The translations under genes were made by a program, and so were the position numbers. Positions 5,389 to 9,929 of a stretch of DNA of 9,929 nucleotides are shown piece after piece. The notes beneath the pieces were generated by a model. The model was given only the letters and a program-made list of their open reading frames with translations, was not told where the DNA came from and ran no database searches. Source of the stretch: Caldilineaceae bacterium (GTDB lineage: Bacteria > Chloroflexota > Anaerolineae > Caldilineales > Caldilineaceae); assembly GCA_026645635.1 (NCBI GenBank), contig JAPKMV010000081.1, positions 1-9,929 on the forward strand, in the 5' to 3' direction. Numbering within the stretch: position 1 is the first letter of the stretch; each line of letters opens with the position of its first letter.

Positions 5389-7560
5389 TTGTCTGGTACA
5401 CCGAACAATCTTGGCCTCTATCGGTTGACCGGCTTCAGCGGCCGGCGCACTGAACTGCTGGCGCTCCATGAATGGCTCACCGGCGGCGACGATTTGCCCG
5501 CGGTTGCCGTCAGTGGGGAGCAGGGCAACGGCAAGAGCACGTTGCTCACGGCGGTGGCCTGGAACCACTTCTACCACTTCAGCGATGGCATCATCCGTGT
5601 GGGGCCTGCCGGCGCCAACCCCTTCCGCCTTTACGATGTCGTGCGCACGATGGACACGGTGCTGGGCACGGCGCTGACGCGTATGAGCGACGACCGCTGG
5701 GGCATCAGCATTCTGGAGCAACTCTACAAGCGCAAGCGGCTGCTCATTTTGGACAAGCTGGCCGGCGGCACCGATCGTGAGATCGCCACGCTGGTGGAGA
5801 TTATCGGCCATCTTCACGAAAACGAGGGACAGTCGCGCATCGTGCTGATCGACCGCAACTTTCAACCGGCGGTGGCGGGGCTGGTGCAGTTTCAGCATCT
5901 GCCGCTGGGCGGCATCGGCATGGAAGATATGCCGGAGTTTATCTGGAGGCGCGCGCCGGAGCCGGTGCGCAATCAGGCCCTGCACCACGCCGCCGAACTC
6001 AACGCCATCACTGGTGGCAGCCCGATGTGTCTGCGCCTTCTCTTTGGCCTGCTGCTCGATTACAGTTGGGAAAATCTGGAGGCGGAGCTGCGGGGCATGG
6101 AAGACATGCCCGCCGGCGATGTCTCCGCCCGCACGATCTGTGCGCTGGCAGTGGAGAACTATGCGCTGCAGAACCCGGCGGCGGCAGTCTTTCTCAACCG
6201 GCTGGTGCATGGCGTCGGTGGGCTGGCCCAGGCCGCAATAGAGCCGCTTTTCTGGAGCGGGCTGGGGGACAGCGTGGCTTGCCACACCACAGTGGACGCA
6301 CTCGTCACGCGCGGCTTGCTGGAGTTGGATCTCTTCAACGAACGGATTGCCATTCACCCGGTGGTGCGCCGCTATTTGGAAGAGAACATGGCGATGTTGG
6401 GCGAGGAGTGGGACCGCCGCCACGCCGCCTATTATGTGAACCGCGCCAAAGCCTATCAACACCTGCCGCTGCACCGCTGGGCCGAAGTGGATATGGATTG
6501 GGGCAACATCTACATCGGCGCCGACTGGTGTGCGCGGCGCGTCGACCAGATCTGGCAGCAGAGCGCCCAGACCATCGTCGCCGACCCGCAGTTTCACCCG
6601 GATCAACTGCCGCGTGCGCCGGAGGGCGAGTTGATCGGTCGCGACCTGCGGCTGGCGCGCGATTATGCTCTGGCGCTGGCCGACTATGCCTTCTGGCGGC
6701 ACCCGCCGGGCATCCTGCGCTGGCTGGCCACGGGAACGGTAGCGGCCGCCGCCTTGCAGGACATGCGCAGCTATGCCTGGTTCCTGGTGAACATGGGCCG
6801 GCAGATGTTCTTCCTGGGGCGGCTGGCTGAAGCGATCCAGTACATGAAGCGCGCCCAGCCTATCCTCGACCAACGCGATCTGTTGGGCGATTTGGCCTAT
6901 GTCTTCACCGACCTGGGCACCACCTACCGCGTCATGGACGAGCCGCGCCGTGCGTTGGAGCACTTCTCCTCCGCCTTCGACTGTGTCGCGCAGATCGGCG
7001 AGCCGCACGGGTTGGCCACGGCCTACATGAACCTGGGCAGCGCCTATTTCAGCATGGATCAACATCAGCGCGCGCTCAACGAGCACCGCCGCGCGCTGCG
7101 CATTGCCCTGCGCCTGCAAGACACGCATCTGATTGCCAGCGTCTACAACAACCTGGGGCTGTCGTTGGAAGCGATGGAACGCTACCCCGATGCGATGGTC
7201 GCGTATCAGTACGCGCTGCGCATGTTCACCCAGAGCGACGACCAGACGGGCGTCAGCGCGTGCTACAACAACCTGGGTTCGGTCTGCTACGCCAGCGGCA
7301 ACCTCTCCAGGGCGATCGAATGGTATGACCTGGATCGCAAACTGTTGGAGAAAGCCGGCGCGTGGACCGACCTGGCGGCCACGCTCCACAACCTGGGCCA
7401 CGTTGCGCTGGAGCAGGGTGCGCAGGAGCGCGCACTCGCCTATTTTGCCCAGAGTCGCGATCTCTACGCTGCCTTCGACCTCGAAGAGTATGTGGAAGAG
7501 GAGGAGGAGATGATCCGGTTTATCGAGGAGCAGCGGCGGCTGGCGGAGACAGCGCGATGA
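5389..7560 (+). CDS. STAND (NB-ARC-like) ATPase with six TPR repeats
   Basis: The protein has 723 residues from TTG. FSGRRTELLALHEWL (16-30) leads into a P-loop NTPase: Walker A GEQGNGKST (43-51), Walker B LLILD (118-122) followed by Lys rather than Asp, RIVLIDRN (150-157) at the sensor position, and GGSPMCLRLLFGLLL (209-223) like the GxP motif. A winged-helix-type region ends in IAIHPVVRRYL (320-330). From about 461 to 694 six TPR units repeat at exactly 40 residues, with the (N/D)LG-type corner at 467, 507, 547, 587, 627 and 667. An acidic tail follows (EEYVEEEEEM, 699-708). STAND proteins act as ligand-triggered oligomeric switches, usually with an effector domain; none is seen here at either end. 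It may be a scaffold or work with a separate partner. Cotranscribed with fmt. Confidence 0.88.
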   Translation: MSGTPNNLGLYRLTGFSGRRTELLALHEWLTGGDDLPAVAVSGEQGNGKSTLLTAVAWNHFYHFSDGIIRVGPAGANPFRLYDVVRTMDTVLGTALTRMSDDRWGISILEQLYKRKRLLILDKLAGGTDREIATLVEIIGHLHENEGQSRIVLIDRNFQPAVAGLVQFQHLPLGGIGMEDMPEFIWRRAPEPVRNQALHHAAELNAITGGSPMCLRLLFGLLLDYSWENLEAELRGMEDMPAGDVSARTICALAVENYALQNPAAAVFLNRLVHGVGGLAQAAIEPLFWSGLGDSVACHTTVDALVTRGLLELDLFNERIAIHPVVRRYLEENMAMLGEEWDRRHAAYYVNRAKAYQHLPLHRWAEVDMDWGNIYIGADWCARRVDQIWQQSAQTIVADPQFHPDQLPRAPEGELIGRDLRLARDYALALADYAFWRHPPGILRWLATGTVAAAALQDMRSYAWFLVNMGRQMFFLGRLAEAIQYMKRAQPILDQRDLLGDLAYVFTDLGTTYRVMDEPRRALEHFSSAFDCVAQIGEPHGLATAYMNLGSAYFSMDQHQRALNEHRRALRIALRLQDTHLIASVYNNLGLSLEAMERYPDAMVAYQYALRMFTQSDDQTGVSACYNNLGSVCYASGNLSRAIEWYDLDRKLLEKAGAWTDLAATLHNLGHVALEQGAQERALAYFAQSRDLYAAFDLEEYVEEEEEMIRFIEEQRRLAETAR

Positions 7561-7592
7561 ATGTGACTTAACGGCCAGCCGGCTCTGCCATT

Positions 7593-7626
7593 CCTCTGCG
7601 CGTCTCTGCGTCGCCGCGCCTCTGCG
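7593..7626. repeat. Three copies of a CTCTGCG-type short repeat
   Basis: YCTCTGCG occurs at 7593-7600, 7603-7610 and 7619-7626, a degenerate 10-nt-step repeat with a 6-nt insertion, starting 33 nt after the STAND/TPR stop. Sequences of this kind are widespread in intergenic DNA of several phyla and give spurious RRDAE-like open frames. No gene or clear terminator was found between 7561 and the groES promoter. Confidence 0.55.
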
Positions 7627-7732
7627 TCAACCTTTCCCCTTTGCAGCCAATCTCTGACAAAACGCAAACATTTCTGCAACGTACAACAGACATTCTTCCC
7701 CGAAGATTGGCGTTGATCGCAGCCGTATCAAC

Positions 7733-7761
7733 TTGCGCGGTCGCGCTGGCCGCGTTATGAT
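7733..7761 (+). promoter_or_regulatory. Sigma-70-type promoter of groES-groEL
   Basis: TTGCGC (7733-7738), a 17-nt spacer and TATGAT (7756-7761). The expected transcription start near 7768 lies two bases before the CIRCE element, giving an 85-nt leader before groES. The placement means that HrcA bound at CIRCE would block initiation or early elongation. Confidence 0.75.
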
Positions 7762-7769
7762 AGGCGCTG

Positions 7770-7796
7770 TTAGCACTCAAAGGCATAGAGTGCTAA
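7770..7796 (+). promoter_or_regulatory. CIRCE operator (HrcA-binding site)
   Basis: TTAGCACTC (7770-7778), nine bases, GAGTGCTAA (7788-7796): a perfect 9-9-9 inverted repeat identical to the consensus CIRCE element. HrcA, whose folding depends on GroEL, represses chaperonin operons through this site and releases it on heat or folding stress. hrcA itself is not in the window. Confidence 0.98.
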
Positions 7797-7852
7797 CCTA
7801 AACTCGTAAATGTTGCGTAAGCTAAGTTTTCAAACACGTTCAAGGAGGATTT

Positions 7853-8140
7853 ATGAATCTCAAGCCGTTGGGGGATCGGATCGTTGTACAACCCACTGAG
7901 CAGGAGGAGCAGACCTCGTTGGGCATTTTCCTGCCGGAGACGGCCAAGGAGAAGCCCCAACAGGGTAAGGTCATCGCTGCTGGCCCCGGCGCCCGCAAGG
8001 ACACCGGCGAGCGCATCGCCATGGATGTCAAGGTCGACGACAAGGTGCTCTACGCCAAGTATGCCGGCACCACGATCAAGGTTGATGGCAAGGAACTGCT
8101 GATTCTGAAGGAATCGGACGTTCTGGCAATTGTAGAGTAA
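7853..8140 (+). CDS. groES: Co-chaperonin GroES (Cpn10)
   Basis: The protein has 95 residues, the full family length. It forms the heptameric lid of the GroEL chamber in the cytosol. It starts with the conserved [14 protein letters not shown] (1-14). The mobile loop (about 17-34) carries I25-F26-L27 where E. coli has I-V-L, the tripeptide that contacts the GroEL apical domain. The roof region and GPG (44-46) are followed by [20 protein letters not shown] (61-80) and [14 protein letters not shown] at the end. AAGGAGG (7842-7848) with a 4-nt spacer gives a strong start. It is first in the CIRCE-controlled operon, 90 nt before groEL. Confidence 0.98.
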   Translation: MNLKPLGDRIVVQPTEQEEQTSLGIFLPETAKEKPQQGKVIAAGPGARKDTGERIAMDVKVDDKVLYAKYAGTTIKVDGKELLILKESDVLAIVE

Positions 8141-8196
8141 TGTGATTCGTGTTACGTGTTACGTATCACGGAGCACGCACCACGCACCACGCTTCA
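8141..8196. repeat. Heptamer tandem repeat between groES and groEL
   Basis: Immediately after the groES stop codon the DNA can be read as eight 7-nt steps: TGTGATT, CGTGTTA, CGTGTTA, CGTATCA, CGGAGCA, CGCACCA, CGCACCA, CGCTTCA. From 8148 every unit starts with CG, and all seven end in A, giving a consensus near CGYRYYA over 49 nt. It ends 35 nt before the groEL start and lies in the untranslated gap of the operon mRNA. It is not CRISPR: there are no spacers. Confidence 0.75.
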
Positions 8197-8227
8197 TCTA
8201 AACAATAACTGATTTGGGAGAATATAA

Positions 8228-9868
<1,641 letters not shown>

Positions 9869-9871
<3 letters not shown>

Positions 9872-9929
9872 TCTCCAATCTCATCGGTCAATGTGAGATT
9901 GGGAGATTGGAGATTAGAGATTAGAGATT
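9869..9929. repeat. Heptamer GAGATTR repeat with inverted copies, beginning in the groEL stop codon
   Basis: Two inverted units, TAATCTC (9869-9875, its TAA being the groEL stop) and CAATCTC (9876-9882), are followed by a 10-nt gap and direct units GAGATTGG (9895-9902), GAGATTG (9903), GAGATTA (9910), GAGATTA (9917) and GAGATT to the window end. Inverted and direct units pair into a hairpin (9870-9883 with 9894-9908, one bulged G, loop 9884-9893). No T-tract follows, so it is not a standard terminator, but it may protect the mRNA 3' end. The array continues beyond the window. Confidence 0.75.

Noticed and set aside
5158..7401. A 747-codon open frame on the minus strand over fmt and the STAND/TPR gene
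   Set aside because: It is antisense to two genes with clear domains, its translation is low-complexity and lacks motifs, and such frames are common opposite GC-rich genes.
7557..7571. ATGA start/stop overlap at the end of the STAND/TPR gene
   Set aside because: The frame from this ATG ends after four codons, so no coupled gene follows.
8141..8196. CRISPR-like array
   Set aside because: Units are 7 nt, directly tandem, with no spacers and no cas genes nearby.

Overview
The window looks like a stretch of a GC-rich bacterial chromosome, most likely from the phylum Chloroflexota (Anaerolineae/Caldilineae type). This assignment is an inference. It rests on a DUF2089/DUF4097 gene pair, an NB-ARC-like ATPase with TPR repeats, a groES-groEL operon under a CIRCE operator, TTG and apparently leaderless starts, and heptameric intergenic repeats. 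No rRNA, tRNA, CRISPR array, transposase or phage gene was found.

Left part (1-2475, minus strand). A four-gene set reads right to left: a 72-residue hypothetical protein (2293-2075), a DUF2089-type helix-turn-helix protein (1870-1487), a DUF4097-type beta-helix/coiled-coil protein (1487-279), and the start of a fourth protein that leaves the window at base 1. The last three carry the same short SHOCT-like helical module and are tightly coupled (1-nt stop/start overlap, then a 35-nt gap). A sigma-70 promoter with perfect consensus hexamers (2395-2368) lies upstream of the small gene, next to an AT-rich block with six TTGAT/TTGAC copies. A large nested hairpin (1963-2044) sits between the small gene and the DUF2089 gene and could act as an attenuator or processing site. 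The layout recalls envelope-stress YvlB/LiaX-type systems of Firmicutes, but the function here is unproven.

Middle (2552-4300, minus strand). A strong palindromic terminator ends a Tic20/DUF4870-like membrane protein gene (3253-2660). Upstream of that lies a two-gene cassette: a 90-residue helical protein (4284-4012) overlapping by 11 nt a nucleotidyltransferase-fold protein (4022-3447). This resembles a toxin-antitoxin module or a housekeeping MNT-like pair.

Right part (4406-9929, plus strand). fmt (methionyl-tRNA formyltransferase) is followed after 2 nt by a STAND-type ATPase/TPR gene starting at TTG with its Shine-Dalgarno inside the end of fmt. The fmt gene and the divergent 90-residue gene both have an extended -10 box placed so that transcription would start at or very near the A of the ATG, so both mRNAs are probably leaderless. 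A sigma-70 promoter plus a perfect CIRCE element (HrcA operator) then drives groES and groEL. The 3' flanks of the ATPase gene, groES and groEL hold three different families of short tandem repeats. Two of these are heptamers that begin at, or within, the stop codon.

The most promising leads are the shared-module DUF2089/DUF4097 operon, the nucleotidyltransferase cassette, the effector-less STAND protein coupled to fmt, and the heptamer repeats at the chaperonin gene ends.
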